Shown piece after piece: positions 1-13,190 of a DNA stretch of 64,000 bases (positions are counted from its first letter, which is position 1; each line of letters begins with the position of its first letter). The DNA is from Dillenia suffruticosa. Its lineage: Eukaryota; Streptophyta; Magnoliopsida; Dilleniales; Dilleniaceae. The stretch spans positions 19,824,501-19,888,500 of the forward strand of contig JAVTVX010000024.1 in the NCBI GenBank assembly GCA_033439265.1, given 5' to 3'. Both the position numbers and the translations under genes were made by a program. The notes below the pieces were generated by a model. The model did not search any database. It was not told the DNA's origin and worked only from the letters and a program-made list of their open reading frames with translations.

Positions 1-250
1 ATTTTTTTTCCTTCACCAATTCACCGACGAATTAGCGACGGAAAAATTCCGTCGCTAAAAATTCTATCAGTAATCTGTCGTTGATAATTTTACAATTTTT
101 TATTTTTTTTATTTTTTCAGGGCTTAGCGACGAAAGTATTTCCGTTGCTAATCCGTTGATATTCAGTTCGACATTAATCTGTTGGAAATCCATCGATATT
201 ACCGATAGATTTTTATCCGTCGATATTAATCCGTCGCTGATACTGTTTTT
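1..250. repeat. transposon-end-like sequence with a near-palindrome
   Basis: Positions 32-58 form a nearly perfect palindrome built from TTAGCGACGG and its complement, followed by several looser copies of the same GCGACGG/CCGTCGCTAA words. Such words are common in subterminal regions of non-autonomous plant CACTA and related DNA transposons. That is family knowledge; no CACTA terminus is visible here, so the element is cut by the window edge or the guess is wrong. No convincing coding frame. Confidence 0.35.
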
Positions 251-1300
251 TCTTACTGTGCATATAACTCATTCAAAGAAGAATAGAAGTATGGTTTTTA
301 ATGCTGTCACAGAGATTGTGGTAATTATTCAATGCCTTTGCTTCTTCATGGAGTATTATTATCTTCAAATACCTTTTGGATTTTAGTATACAAGAAATGA
401 AAGTTATTAGTTCACCAAAACTTCAAACTTGTTTCGTGATAAATATTTTGTAGGATAAGTTTCAGAGATTATCTTCTCAAGTAAATGAATCTTCTGAATC
501 AATGGGAGAGCATAAGATTTTTAAGCAAGTTACAGGACCACAGAGAGATGGTTGTCTACGTGGATATGGCCTAGGTCCTACACCACAGCCTGTACTTGGG
601 CCATCTATGTCATGCTCTTAATTAATAAGCATGTTGGAACAGCCAATAAAAAGAATGAGATGGTGCAATCTAAGCTTGTTATTATGTCATGCTTGTTATT
701 TTTCTTCCTGTCCATATTGTGCTGTCATTTTAAGTTATTCCAAATATAAGCTTCATAACTTGATTTGCTTAGAAGAAAATTCCTGAATTTTGTGAACTAC
801 TGACTTACAATATACACAAGAAATTCTACTTGCAATTTATCAAATCACACACTACCAATTTAATCCCATGAAATATTCTCATAAAAACTATTAAAATGGT
901 TCATGAAATTGTCCCAAAAACAATTGAGGGGGAGAGAGAGAGAGAGAGAGCAAGCTAACTTCTCTTGAAATACATGCTATGCCTTGATTTATTTGGGCCG
1001 CACTGTTATTTCTCCCTCAATGCATATTTTCTATAAACTTGTCAATAATTTGAATGTTCAGGATTTCTAACCTGGGAGCGCTAACTAGGAAAGACATGGT
1101 ATAGTCTGAAACCTGTTCATATGATTTTGCTAAATCATTTTAATGGTTATTGTGCAACATAAGTAATAAACAAATTGAAAGTATATGATCTTCACAATAG
1201 ACCCTGAAGAAAGGCTTAATATATGGTTTGCATTCCAGCTTGTTACTCTACTTCCAATCAAAATTATTTTCTGTATATATGTTGCTTGATTAGGCTTTGG
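251..1300. other. gene-free stretch, nothing assignable
   Basis: No coding frame with recognisable content. It holds a short (GA)n tract near 931-950 and otherwise ordinary AT-rich plant sequence. A decayed exon cannot be excluded, but none is supported. Confidence 0.5.
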
Positions 1301-1304
1301 TGAG

Positions 1305-4300
1305 CGATTAAATATATTAGATCTAAGTTGTTGATTTAAACACGTCTTGATTTAAATTTCTATATTAAAAATGTATTGTGCGTGGTGTGTATGATATATA
1401 TTAAAAGTTATCTGGTAAAACAGAATTAAATATTATTGGTTAATTTTTTTTTTATGTATTCATTGTTTTTAATTTTTTAGTAGTTCTACGATTCTTGAAA
1501 CTACAAGATGGTTCTGTATTTCGTAGACCCGCAATGTGGTTCTGCACTTAGCAGAACCACAAGACGTAGAACGACAAGGTAGTTCTGCATTTCACAGAAT
1601 GACAACGTGGTTCCGTACAGTGCAAAACTATAAAATATTTGAATAATCATTTAACGATAAATACCTTAAATTATCTATTAAATTATATATTTTACTGATT
1701 GTATGTATACTATACACACAATTTAAATATTTAAATAATTATTTAATATTTAGTATTTTAAATCAAAAAAGAAAAATATCCGGATAATATTAATGTTTGT
1801 GTAAAAATTAAAGTATGTAAATATTAATTTGAAACTATAATATTTAATAATTTTGATCTAAAGAATACATAAATTTTAATGTTTAATTAAAAGTTCGTAA
1901 AATATACAAAATATTGAAAATAATTTAGTTATTTAAATATTTAATAGAATAAATTAAGTATTCTATTGATTGGTATTCAATCGTAAAGTTTGTAAATCAG
2001 AGTTTGAATGATTTTAAAAATTATACTTTATGTAGAAGCTTAATGGATTTATTTGTTATCTATTGAAAATCTTTATAAATTACAGTTTTAAATAAAATGT
2101 TAATTGTAATATAAAATATAAAAAAATTAAATAACAAACCAAAATTAAAACTTATAAATATTAGCATGTTATTTAAAATTTTATAAGAATAAAAACATTT
2201 AAATATTTAATGTAAATATGTACATATTTATTTAACATTATCTAAATTATATATTAAATTAAATATATGTTTACCACAAGGTGGTTCTATACTACGCAAA
2301 ACTGCAAGGTGGTTCTACATTTAGGAGAATCACAATATGCAGAACCACGTCTGCTAGTCGCAGAACGACAAGGCGGTTCTGCTGTCGTAAAACGACAAGG
2401 TGGTTCTGCGTTTTACAGAACGATAACGCAGTTCCGTACAATGCATAATTACAAAATAATTAAATAATTATTTAACAATAAGTACGCTTAATTATCTATT
2501 AAACTATATTTTTTACTGATTATATGTATACTATACACACTATTTAAATATTTAAATAATTATTTAACATTAAGTATTCTAAATCAAAATGAAAAAATCA
2601 TCTAGATAATATTAATTTTTGTGTGAAAATTAAAATATGTAAATATTAATTTGAAACTATAATATTTAATAATTTTGATTTAAAGAATACATAAATTTTA
2701 ACATTTAATTAAAAGTTCATAAAATATACAAAATATTGAAAATAATTTAGTTATTTAAATATTTAATAGAATAAATTAAGTATTCAATTGGTTGGTATTG
2801 AATCACAAAGTTTTTAAATCAGAGTTTAAATGATTTTAAGAATCATTGTCAATGTAAAAGCCGAATGGATTTATTTTTTGTCTATCGAAATCCTTTATAA
2901 ATTATAATTTTGAATAAAATGTTAATCGTAATATAAAATATAAAAATATTAAATAACAAACCAAAACTAAAACTTATAGATACTAACATGTAATTTTAAA
3001 TCTTATAAGAGTAAAAATATATAAATATTTAACGTAAATATGTATATATTTATTTAACACTATCTAAATTATATATTAAATTAAATATATGTGGAACCAA
3101 AAGGTGGTTCTGCATTTAGCAGATTCGCAAGACACAAAACTAGAATGTGGTTTTGCTGGTCACAGAACGAGAATGTAGTTTTGCGCTTAAGAGAACCATA
3201 AGGCGCAGAACAGCAACGTCATTCTACGGGTCGCAGAAGACAAGACGGTTTTGTATTTCACAGAACGACAAGACAGTTCTGCATTTCGCAGAATGACAAC
3301 GTGGTTCCACGCATTACAGAATTACGAAATATTTAAATAATCATTTAACAATAAGTATTCTAAATTATGTTTTTTAGTGATTGTATGTATACTATACACA
3401 CTATTTAAATATTTAAATAATTATTTAGCATTAAGTATTTTAAATCAAAAGGGAAAAAATATCTGGATAATATTAATTTTTTTGTAAAAATTAAAATACA
3501 TAAATATTAATTCTAAACTATAATATCTAATAATTTTGATCTAAAGAATATATAAATTTTAATATTTAATTAAAAGTTTGTAAAATATACAAAATATTAA
3601 AAATAATTTAACTATTTAAATATTCAATAGAATAAATCAAGCATTGAATTGGTTGGTAATCAATAGCAAAGTTTTTAAATCGTATTGGTTGGTAGAACCA
3701 CCACACGGTTCTGCGGAGGGAAGCACGAGAGCTTTGTGCAATAAGTTATGGTATTTTTCAAATTATAGTTTTTATTCTTTATTTTTCTACCATACATATT
3801 ATTTAAATATTTAAATAATTATTTAGGATTAACTATGCTAAATAAAGATGAAAAAAATAATTGAATAATATTAATGTTTGTGTAAAAATTGAATTATATT
3901 AATGTTAATAATTTGAAATTATAATATTTAATAATTAAAATTTTTAAAACACTCAAAATGGGAAAAATGTATAAGTGTTTTTATTTATTCTAAAATTGTA
4001 TAAGAATAAAAATATTTAGATATTTAATTTAAATAGTCAGAATTGGATTTAACATTGAATATATTATATTAAAATAGAAAATATGTCGAAACGGGAAAAA
4101 TGTACTTAAATATATTTAGATTTAAACTATTTATTTAAATATGTTTGGATTTAAATTTAGGTTGTCCTGCTTAATTTTGTAAAAGGAATATAATTTTTTT
4201 AAAATGAAATCTCAATATTTTAATTTAACAGAAAATATATAATATTAAAACCCTAAAAAATACTTGAATAATATTATACCTAAACATGTTCAAATTTTTT

Positions 4301-5240
4301 TTGTTATTCTGCAAGCAAAACCACGTGGTTTTACAGCTCACAGAACAGTAAGGTGGTTCTGCGATTAGCAAAATGACAACATGGTTATGCAGGTTACAGA
4401 TCCTCAGGGTGGTTTTGCGTTTCGTCGAACGTCATCATGGATTTGTTCTACTAAAAATTTAAATAATTTTTTAATATTAAATATCTTAAATAATTGACTA
4501 AATTGTAAATTTCATTGATTGTAATAATTATCAAACATTAAGTATCTTATTTTTTAATTCAACCAACTTTTTTAATCTTTCAAAATTTTATTTTGAAAGC
4601 ATGAGAAATTTTTTTTTTTTTTGCGTTGTTTTCTTGTAAATGATTTTGAAAATTTTATATTGGATTTGTTTGTGTAAAATAAATATAATATTCTTTTTCA
4701 AAATTTTTTAGAGTTGTGAGAGAGAGTTAGGTATTATTAAAAAATATAATTTGACAAATAATTTAACTGTTAAAATATTTTGATAACATTAAAAATAAGG
4801 TGAACTATGGTATATTTTTTTATGTAATTCAAGTAGACTTATATAAGTCTACTTGAATTACATTAAATATTCTTCAGGTTGTAGAATGCATGGTGGTTCT
4901 CTGCTTCTCCGAACCACAAATATTTAGAGGTTCTGCACAGCGCAGAACCTTTAAATATTTAAATAATTATTTAATGATAAGTATTCTAAATTATTTACTA
5001 AATCATAATTTTTACCTAATGTAATTCTACTATACACAGTATTTAAATATCAAAATAATTATTTAGGATTAACTATGTTAAATTAATAGGGAAAAAATAT
5101 CTGGATAATATTAATATTTGTGTAAAAATTAAAATAATACTAATCTGAAGCTATAATATTTAATAAATTAAATCTTGAAAATATTTAAATTTGAACATTT
5201 AATTTATGGTTTGTATAATATACAAAATTTAATACCGAAG
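1305..5240 (+). repeat. tandem ~0.8-kb AT-rich units with GTTCTGC/GCAGAAC clusters (forward array)
   Basis: At least three long units follow one another (starting near 1490, 2275 and 3095, spacing about 0.8 kb), then shorter decayed units near 3700, 4310 and 4880. Each begins with a cluster of inverted words GTTCTGC and GCAGAAC, often as GGTTCTGC...GCAGAACCAC. About 600 bp follow in nearly the same order each time: a TATTTAAATAATTATTTAA block, a TGTATGTATACTATACACAC block, then GGATAATATTAAT and ACTATAATATTTAATAATTTTGAT. The front end (about 1305-1490) contains GTGCGTGGTGTG and reappears inverted at 11.8-12.0 and 15.4-15.5 kb. Unlike ordinary satellites, the hairpin clusters punctuate the units. 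No protein is encoded. Confidence 0.75.
4823..4862. repeat. perfect 40-bp palindrome
   Basis: The first 20 bases, TGTAATTCAAGTAGACTTAT, are followed directly by their exact reverse complement with no spacer. It could extrude as a cruciform or come from two abutting short inverted-repeat elements. It stands out because every other palindrome in this block is imperfect. Confidence 0.9.
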
Positions 5241-5330
5241 GCATGCTGCATTGTCGACAAAGGTTCATGCCTTCGTCGATGAACGCATGCTGCTTCGTCG
5301 ACGAAGGTTCCTCCCTTTGTAGATGTATAC
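5241..5330. repeat. short inverted repeats around CTTCGTCGACGAAG
   Basis: Two diverged copies of a GCATGCTGC...GTCGACGAAGGTTC unit follow each other; the core CTTCGTCGACGAAG is itself a palindrome. Related but weaker TCGTCAACGAAAG words recur at 9470-9600. Looks like subterminal repeats of a DNA transposon; the element cannot be delimited. Confidence 0.45.
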
Positions 5331-8330
5331 AATGTTTTTTTTTTAATCTGAGATTTGTTCGGAAAAAAAAAATCTTTTGTTGTTTTAGATAAAACTTGAT
5401 GTAATTAATTTTTAATTTGTTAGGTCACATCTTGACCCGCAAGTCGAGCACGCAAACAGACCGCCGCGACTCCTCGAGGCACGAGTATACTCTATTCGCA
5501 CATCGAGGTAAGAAAATTTTTAGAAACTTTCTTTAAAACATTTACCTCTAATTTATATATAATATTTATATGCACGATTCAATCATAAACAAAGATAGGC
5601 ACGAATACTTATCTGATAGCGTCTCTTAATAAAACTCGTAAATCGATACCCCAAAGTAAATCAACTACAGTAAAAGTTGAAAATTTTAAATATGAAAGGG
5701 TGAGTAAAATTCACATACTCAGTGAGTGAGATGTAGGAACAATGTAATGATAATAAATGAATTTGTGAAAGTGGCAAATCAAATAGTCGTTTTCAAATTT
5801 ATATTCATTTGCAACATATCGTATCATTCAAAATAATATGCATATTTATCATAATCATATATTATGGGGTGTCAATAGGTAATAAAATACATTCTACCCA
5901 TAGTTTGACCTAATTATGGTAAAATCCACCAAAAAATCACCACAATATCATAAAAATGAATACATATATTTTTCTTTTAACCCTCTTCCTTTGGTGTTGA
6001 CACAGTTCTCACGTCTATTAGATCCGTTAGCCAGAGTCAGGGGGCTCAAACCCTTGCTCTTGTGTTACCCCTCCACGCTATCTCATCGGGTAAATGCCTA
6101 ATACTGTGATTGGGAGTGCGTTATAGCCATTATGCACCATCACATAATCATGCACACGTGCCACATGTTATCATTCATAAATCTTTACTTGTAAAAAAAA
6201 AATGACACTATCAATTATCATAATATCGGAATGCAAATTTTTATAAAATATCATCATTTTGAGGCACGCCACAAATACTAAAACATTTTTAAATCACATT
6301 TCAAAATTTATTTATAAAATCATGATCAAACTATTTTTCATTTAAAGTCAGAAATAATTCGTCCCATTCACCTCAACTGAGAATGGTATACCACTTCCTC
6401 TAATTATCCTCATTTCTCAAACGAGTCACCCCTCATACAGAAACATAACCCTACACTTAAGTTAAACAATATGTATCATTCATCAATTCAATTATTTTGA
6501 CAATATCATATCGTCAGATTACAAGATGCATATATAAATGTTTTCTTTCATAAGGTTAAATCTCAAATTCCATATTTAAATAAAAATTCGTACGAAAACT
6601 ATCACACGCATAGTTAATAAAATCATTATATCTTCTAAAATTTTTATCAGATTCAAATGATTCAATTTTTCTCTTAAAGGTAAAACATATATCTCCAACT
6701 TTTATGTTCAGACCAACTTCAAATTCTGATCACACAAATTTAGAAAATTTTATAACTTTTTCGGTCTAAGTTCCTAAAATCAAATTTGTACAGTTTTAGG
6801 AGAATTTCCATATATCCCTGTGTACTTCTCCAATTTAAGTAATTCTTATCTCAAAGTGAAGATAAGACATAGTTCGAAAACTTTCTAGTTTATACTATTC
6901 TCAGATTTTAAATATATAATTTATAAAATTCCATTTTCATCTCAGTTTCAATTTTAAAAATACTTCTGCATAGTTTTAGTAAAAATACCATAACTTTCTG
7001 TATAAAACTCCAATTCAATTGATTTTTATCTCAAATTAAAGATAAGATAGAAAATGAAATTTTCATGTTTAAAGTTTCTCTAAATTCTATATAGAAGATA
7101 CCTCAAAAATTTATACAATATACTGGTCGTACACAAAATATGAAACAAAGTTGGTACAACATGCTAAATTTCAAAAAATCACCAAAAATCGATTTTTTTA
7201 TGAAATGTTTCACATAATATATCATTTTAAAACTTAGGAAGTTTAGTTTATAGAGAAATAAATGGCTTATATTTTTAATTTCTACAAAATGAGATATTAT
7301 AAGAACATTATACAAAACTCAATCTAGAAATCAATATCTAATATGTCAGTATGGATATCATTGTAACTACTCATCAAATAATCAAATCTTTATATAAGTT
7401 AAGACATGTTACCTTTTTTATAAAATCTCTTATTAACAATGAACACCAGCACTCTCTTTGAATTCTTGAAAATTTTTTTATCACCTTAGCAAAATCAAAT
7501 TACTATAAACATGAATTTCTATACAACATTTCTATACTTTTAATTCAAATTCAAGAATTCTAAAAAATATTTTTACCTCTTTGACTCCATGGTTGAATTC
7601 AAAATGGATATGGAGTCTATATATTTCGTGAAAGGGGGTTTAAATAAAAAAATGAGCCAATTCTTTTTCTAAGTAAGTTCTTTTATAACTCTAACAAAAT
7701 ATCATTGACCATTGGATTATTCCATGCATCATCTCAACCTTCTACTTGTCCTAGCATTTAAACCATACAATTGTTGATTCAAACAAACTCCATGTACTCC
7801 ATTATCTGTCTTGTTGGATGTCTATGTCAAGAGAAGAGGTATCACAAGCTAACACAATCTCTTCTTATTAAATTTCATGTATAAATTTCCATCCAATAAG
7901 TTTTCTTGAATACAGAACAATCTTATGTGGCCACTAACCAACCTTATTACCTTCTTGACCAATCATTTGGTTCTAATTATCCACTCTTGAGTGGTTTGTA
8001 ATTTAGTCCCTCAATTTTCTTTAATTGCATTTAGACCCCTATCTTTTAACAATTTACATTTTTTGTCATAATGAAATTTTGTTCGAAATTCCTTAAAAAT
8101 ATGAAATTTCATTTAAATATCTTTATGTAAGTGTGTAGGACTTTTCTTAACCATTTTTTACTTCTTTAGACCTTATTGGCGCTTGCCGAGAAGGTTTTTG
8201 GTTTACTGATAAAATTTTCAGTTTTAGCAAATTTTGAGACGAAAGCTCAAAATAAATAGATAGATAATTAAAATTTCATTTTAGATGTCCCAAAAGGATG
8301 TTAATATATATAAAACGTAATGAGTAGTAC
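5331..8330. other. 3-kb gene-free AT-rich stretch
   Basis: No recognisable coding frame on either strand. A GC-richer island at 5420-5515 and a low-copy-looking part at 5640-6180 (with the phrase AGCCAGAGTCAGGGGGCTC) interrupt the AT-rich sequence. Neither matches a family I can name. Probably decayed non-coding transposon sequence. Confidence 0.4.
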
Positions 8331-8334
8331 ATGA

Positions 8335-8600
8335 TACACAGTCACCAAAAACCGGTATTACATGTTAATTTTTATTCTTATACAGTTTTAAATGATAAAA
8401 ATATTTAATATTCTATTTAAATAAAAATATTAATAATATTGTTTTGGTTCATCATTTTATATTTTTACATTTTATTTACAATTTCATATTTTATTTAAAT
8501 AAATATCAAATATCCAAATAAATTATTTTTAATATTCAAAAAAATTTAATATTCAAATAATAAAGTGGTACGCAGAACAACATAGTTCTGCTAAAATATT
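8335..8600 (+). repeat. direct repeat, copy 1 (partner near 10535-10800)
   Basis: This ~260-bp AT-rich segment contains AATATTGTTTTGGTTCATCATTT and ends in GGTACGCAGAAC. It reappears in the same order and orientation about 2.2 kb further on. Both copies lead into a GTTCTGC/GCAGAAC cluster. Confidence 0.65.
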
Positions 8601-8619
8601 TTTTTATTTAATATTCAAA

Positions 8620-8880
8620 TAACAATTGAAAAATTTTGTAATACCATTATCATTATTTTAATAACACATAACCCAAGGAAAAATATTTTTTAAGTATAAA
8701 AATATTTTCAAATAATTTTTATTTAATATTTTTAGAATTATAATTTTCAGATTATTATTATATTGTGGCAAATTTATTATATATCATTTATTTCAAATAT
8801 TTTTGACATTTTTAATGTAATCATATAATTTTTTAATAAAAGTATTGACAGCTCTGCAGTGCAGAACTATCAAACTTTTC
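8620..8880 (+). repeat. direct repeat, copy 1 (partner near 14350-14600)
   Basis: The segment starts with ATACCATTATCATTAT, continues through AATAACACATAACCCAAGGAAAAA and ends AATTTTTTAATAAAAGTATTG before a GTTCTGC-type word. A diverged second copy in the same orientation lies 5.7 kb downstream, showing that blocks of this complex were duplicated separately. Confidence 0.6.
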
Positions 8881-9895
8881 TTAGCAACACTCGTACTCAT
8901 AACTCTGAGGTAATTGAACAATGAAATATCAAGCGGACAAGCACTCGCAAGAGAACAGCCACCACGTAACCGAATACCTAATAGCCAGGCACTTGTCGAA
9001 CAACTCTCATATTAAATTTTGTTGTGATTTTAATTTTATGTAAAATTTCTTATATAGCAATTTTTTCTTATAAATTTATTTTTTTATATAGATATTAAAA
9101 AAAATTGTTGACCAAGACCGAAAAACTTGGTTGAGGTGGACAAAATAAGTTTGGAGTTTTGGGAGTGATTTTAATTTTGTTTTTATTTTTTATTTTTTAA
9201 TTTATATAATTTGTGTATGAATAAAAATAAGTTTCTAATCCAATGAAATTGATGAATTTTTAAATTTTCTCAAATGTTATTTCTAAAATTTAGAAAGATT
9301 GTCCAAAAAATATTTTTGTTGTTTTAAATAAAATATGTCTATCCACACAAAAATACATGAAAAGATAATTAAATTTTTAATAATTCGTGTATAAATAACA
9401 AATTAATTATAAATGAAACTTCTAATCCAAGCTCATGCATAGACTTGGATTTTTGCTTAATGCTTTTGTAGACTATTTTGTCGACCAAAATCAGTTCTTC
9501 CTTCGTCAACCAAAGCTCTTACTTAGTCAACGAAAGTCCTCCTTCAGTCCAACAAAAGCCCTCCTTCAGTCCAACAAAAGCTGAGCTTCCATCGATCAAA
9601 ACCACAACAAAAACACATTGAACCAACACCGGTTTAACGGTTTAATCTAAAATTATAATTAATTTTAAAAATTTTAAAGTTTAATCTAAAACACATTGAA
9701 CAGCTCTTACTTTGATTTAAAGTTTTTAAAAAATAAAAATTTTAAAAATTAATTTAATTAATTTAATATTTTAATATTTATATAATATTAAAAATAATTT
9801 GAAAAATTAAATATTAAAATTAACACTTTATCTGAACCAAATATTAAATCATAAACCAAATATTGTTTATCTATAAAAAATCAAAATATTTTTTA
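8881..9895. other. gene-free stretch with GTCGAC/GTCAAC word cluster
   Basis: A somewhat GC-richer island (8900-9010) is followed by AT-rich sequence. At 9470-9600 the phrase CCTTCAGTCCAACAAAAGC occurs twice in tandem beside several TCGTCAAC words, resembling the repeats at 5241-5330. No gene is visible. Confidence 0.4.
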
Positions 9896-10090
9896 CTTGA
9901 CAGAACTACCTTGGTAGTCTGCACATCGCAGAACCTCCTTGTAGTTTTGCACATCGCAGAACCATTTTGGTAGTTCTGCACATCGCAGAACTATCTAGTA
10001 GTTCTACACTTCACAGAATGATATTGATATTTCTTCACTTCGTAGAACCACTTGATAGTTCAATACTTCGCAGAACTAACTTGGTAGGAG
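9896..10090 (+). repeat. GTTCTGC/GCAGAAC cluster
   Basis: Roughly 30-base units of the type TTGGTAGTTCTGCACATCGCAG are repeated in tandem, each a small hairpin of TTCTGC and GCAGAA. Copies diverge toward the right end. The open frame across it is only a by-product of the repeat. Confidence 0.7.
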
Positions 10091-10275
10091 GGAGGTGGGG
10101 AGAGAGAGAGGGGGGGAGAGAGGGAGAGAGGGAGAGAGGGAGAGATGGAGAGAGAGAATGAGAGGGAGGTGGGGAGAGAGAGAGATTAAATGTATGTATT
10201 TAATGTGTGCATTAAACGATGAAGGGAGAGAGAGAGGTAGAGTATAAATGAAGCGAGAGAGAGAAAGAAAGGAAT
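10085..10275 (+). repeat. GA-rich simple sequence
   Basis: Imperfect (GGGAGAGAGA)n and (GA)n repeats, broken by a short unique part. Low-complexity microsatellite with no further signal. Confidence 0.85.
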
Positions 10276-10534
10276 TAAGGGATATTTAAAATTTTATAAG
10301 AATAAAAATATTTAAATATTTAATTTAAATATGTAGATATTTATTATAAACTAAATAAAGTAGATATCAAATAAATTATATATGGAAAAAAATTATTTGT
10401 GTAATATTATGTTTAAACGACATATTTGTTTTTGAATGCTTGTATATCCTTTTTTTCAGGCATTTTTTTCCTATATAGAGAGAGGCACGAAAAAATATAG
10501 TTTGTAGTATGCGTGGTGTGCGTGATATATATTA

Positions 10535-10860
10535 AAAATTATATATTTAATTTGTTAATTTTTATTCTATATAATTTTAAATGATAAAAATATTTAGAAG
10601 TATATTTAAATAAAAATATTAATAATATTGTTTTGGTTCATCATTTAATATTTTCACATTTTATGTAATAATTTCATATTTTGTTTAAATAAATATCAAA
10701 TATCTAAATAAATTATTTTAAATATTCTAAAAAATTCAATATTCGAATAATCAGGTGGTACGCAGAACCAGGTCAAGTTCCACGTAGAACAATTTTGTCG
10801 TTCTACGAAGTGCAGAAATACGGAACCACCTTGTCGTTCTGCGTAAACAGAACTACAAAA
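10535..10860 (+). repeat. direct repeat, copy 2, ending in a GTTCTGC/GCAGAAC cluster
   Basis: Second copy of the 8335-8600 segment. The cluster at 10750-10860 has both arms in inverted orientation. The word GCGTGGTGTGCGTG lies just before the copy at about 10510 and returns inverted at about 10958, so this piece may be a smaller inverted-repeat element. Confidence 0.6.
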
Positions 10861-11164
10861 AAATTAAAAACAATAACAAATTAAAAAAAGAGTGAATAAT
10901 GATATTTAATTCTATTTTAAATACTTTGTTTGAGTTAACATATAATTTTTAATATATAACAAGCACACCACGCACAATATATTTGGACACAAGTTGCATT
11001 TTGTCACGTCTCTTAAAAATCTATCAACCTCACTCTATATAAAAAAGAACTTATCACAACCTAGAACAAAAAAAAAAAAAAAAAAAAATTATGCAAGCAG
11101 TCAAAAATAATTATGTCTTCCAAAGATAACATTGCATAGGTACATTTTTTTCTAGATATATTTA

Positions 11165-12010
11165 ATTTAATACATAATTTGGTAAGTGTTAAATAAATAT
11201 GTACATATTTACATTAAATATTTAAATTAATATCAACATAAATATCAAATTTTAAATTGCATATTAATATTTATAAGTTTTAGTTTTGATTTGTTATTTA
11301 ATATTTTTATATTTTATATTACGATTAACATTTTATTCCAAACTCTAATTTCTATTAAATATTTAAATAACTAAATTATTTTTGATATTTTGTATATTTT
11401 ATAAACTTTAAACAAAATATTAATATTTAAGTATTTTTTAGATTTAAATTATTAAATATTATAGTTTCAAATTAATATTTACATATTTTAATTTTTACAC
11501 AAATATTAATATTATCCAGAAATTTTTTTCCTTTTAATTTAGAATACTTAATGTTAAATAATTATTTAAATATTTAAATAGTGTGTATAGTGGAAATACA
11601 ATCGGTAAAAATTATGACTTAGTAAATAATTTAGGATACTTAATATTAAATAATTATTTAAATATTTAGTCATTCGGCGAAGAGCAGAACTATCTTGTCA
11701 TTCTATGAGTCACAGAATCACGTTGTGGTTCTATGTGTCGTGGTTCTACTAAGCACAGAACTACCTTGTCTATTTTCGAACCACAGAACCACTAGTACAG
11801 AACTACTAAAAAAAATTAAAAACAATAAAAAAAGAATGAACAATGATATTTAATTCAGTTTTAAATATTTTTTTGAGTTAACCTATAATTTTAAATATAT
11901 AACACGCACACCACGCACACTACATTTTGAATATATAAATTTAAATCCAAACGTATTTAAATAAATAACTTAAATCTAAATATATTTAAATATAACATGC
12001 ATTTTTTTCC
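11165..12010 (-). repeat. inverted copy of the ~0.8-kb unit (first)
   Basis: Read on the minus strand this matches the order seen at about 1305-2270: the GTGCGTGGTGTG front end (about 11900), a GTTCTGC/GCAGAAC cluster (11670-11810), then the TATTTAAATAATTATTTAA and GGATAATATTAAT blocks. It forms a very long imperfect inverted repeat with the forward array. Confidence 0.7.
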
Positions 12011-12840
12011 ATTTTAATGTATTTTTTAATTTTAATATAATATATTTAGTGTTAAATGAAAATCTAACTAAAGTGAAAATATATTTATTGGTAGTTCTGT
12101 AGTTCAGCATAGTGACGATTTTTTTTCTAACTTAGAACTACCTTTTTTTATTTTTTTTTATAATTTTTTCTGTAGTTCTTTTGTAGTTTTGTAGATGCAA
12201 AATTATTTTTTATGTTTTAATATAATGACATTATTGTAATATTGGTAATTTTGCAGTTTTGCACAATGAAGAATATTATTCAATGATTTAATTTAAATAA
12301 AATTGTATATATTATTATTTAATTTAAAATTTTATAACAATAAAAATATAAGAATATTTAATTTAAATATTTATTTAACATTAAATATATTAAATTAAAA
12401 TGAAAAAAAATATTTGTATAATGTTACATTTAAATATTTAAATATTTATTGTTTGAGTAATAGTGCATCTGTATTAAAATACTTTTACTATACATCATTT
12501 ATTTTAAATTCTTTTTATATTTTTAGTATAATTATAAAAGTTTTTAATAAAATTATCATTATTTTGCATATATTTAGTATTTTTAAAAATATTTTTATAA
12601 TATCACATTATAAAAAAATTTTATGTATTATATAATATTTTAATATAACACTTTTAGATTTTTTTAATATACAAATATTTGTAAAATATTTTTTTACTTA
12701 GTACTTTTAAAATCATAATTTTTTTAGTATCTTAATATTAGTATTAAAGTATTTTTATATATTCACGAATATTTAGTATATAATAAAATTATAATATTTT
12801 TTACACATATTTATTTTTTTATAATGACATTTTTATAATA
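12011..12840. other. very AT-rich filler of the repeat complex
   Basis: Mostly A/T with a few decayed GTTCTG words; no coding content. An open frame of 70 codons here is a product of base composition. Confidence 0.5.
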
Positions 12841-12842
12841 TT

Positions 12843-13190
12843 GGTAGTTTTGTAATGATATTCTTATAATATTGAAGTATAATCAAAAACTATTCGTAGA
12901 ACTATGGGAATGGTATTCTTGTAATATTGGTAGTTTTGTAATGGTATTCTTGTAATATTGGTAGTTTTGTAATGGTATTATTGTAATATTGGTAATTCTG
13001 CAAAACTGTGGAAATGACACTCTTGTAATATTGATAGTTTTGCAATGATATTTTTGTAATTTTGGTAGTTCTGCAATGGTATTCATATAATATTGGTAGT
13101 TCTGTAATGATATTCTTGTAATAATTTTAGTTCTGTAATGGCATTATTGTAGATTGGTAGTTTTGTAATTGTATTCTTGTAATATTGAAG
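12843..13190 (+). repeat. 31-bp minisatellite
   Basis: Tandem units of the pattern TGGTATTCTTGTAATATT followed by GGTAGTTTTGTAA; neighbouring starts at 12911, 12942 and 12973 are exactly 31 bp apart. About ten increasingly diverged copies can be followed. Part of each unit (GGTAGTTCTG) is the same word as in the hairpin clusters, so the minisatellite seems to have grown out of that family. Confidence 0.85.

Noticed and set aside
1484..3330. CRISPR-like array of regularly spaced palindromes
   Set aside because: Eukaryotic context, repeats diverged, spacing irregular, no cas genes.
7103..7315. Minus-strand 70-codon frame in the 5.3-8.3 kb stretch
   Set aside because: AT-rich hydrophobic/Lys composition with no family match.
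9967..10161. Plus-strand frame ending in Arg/Glu/Gly repeats
   Set aside because: It translates the hairpin repeat and a GA microsatellite.
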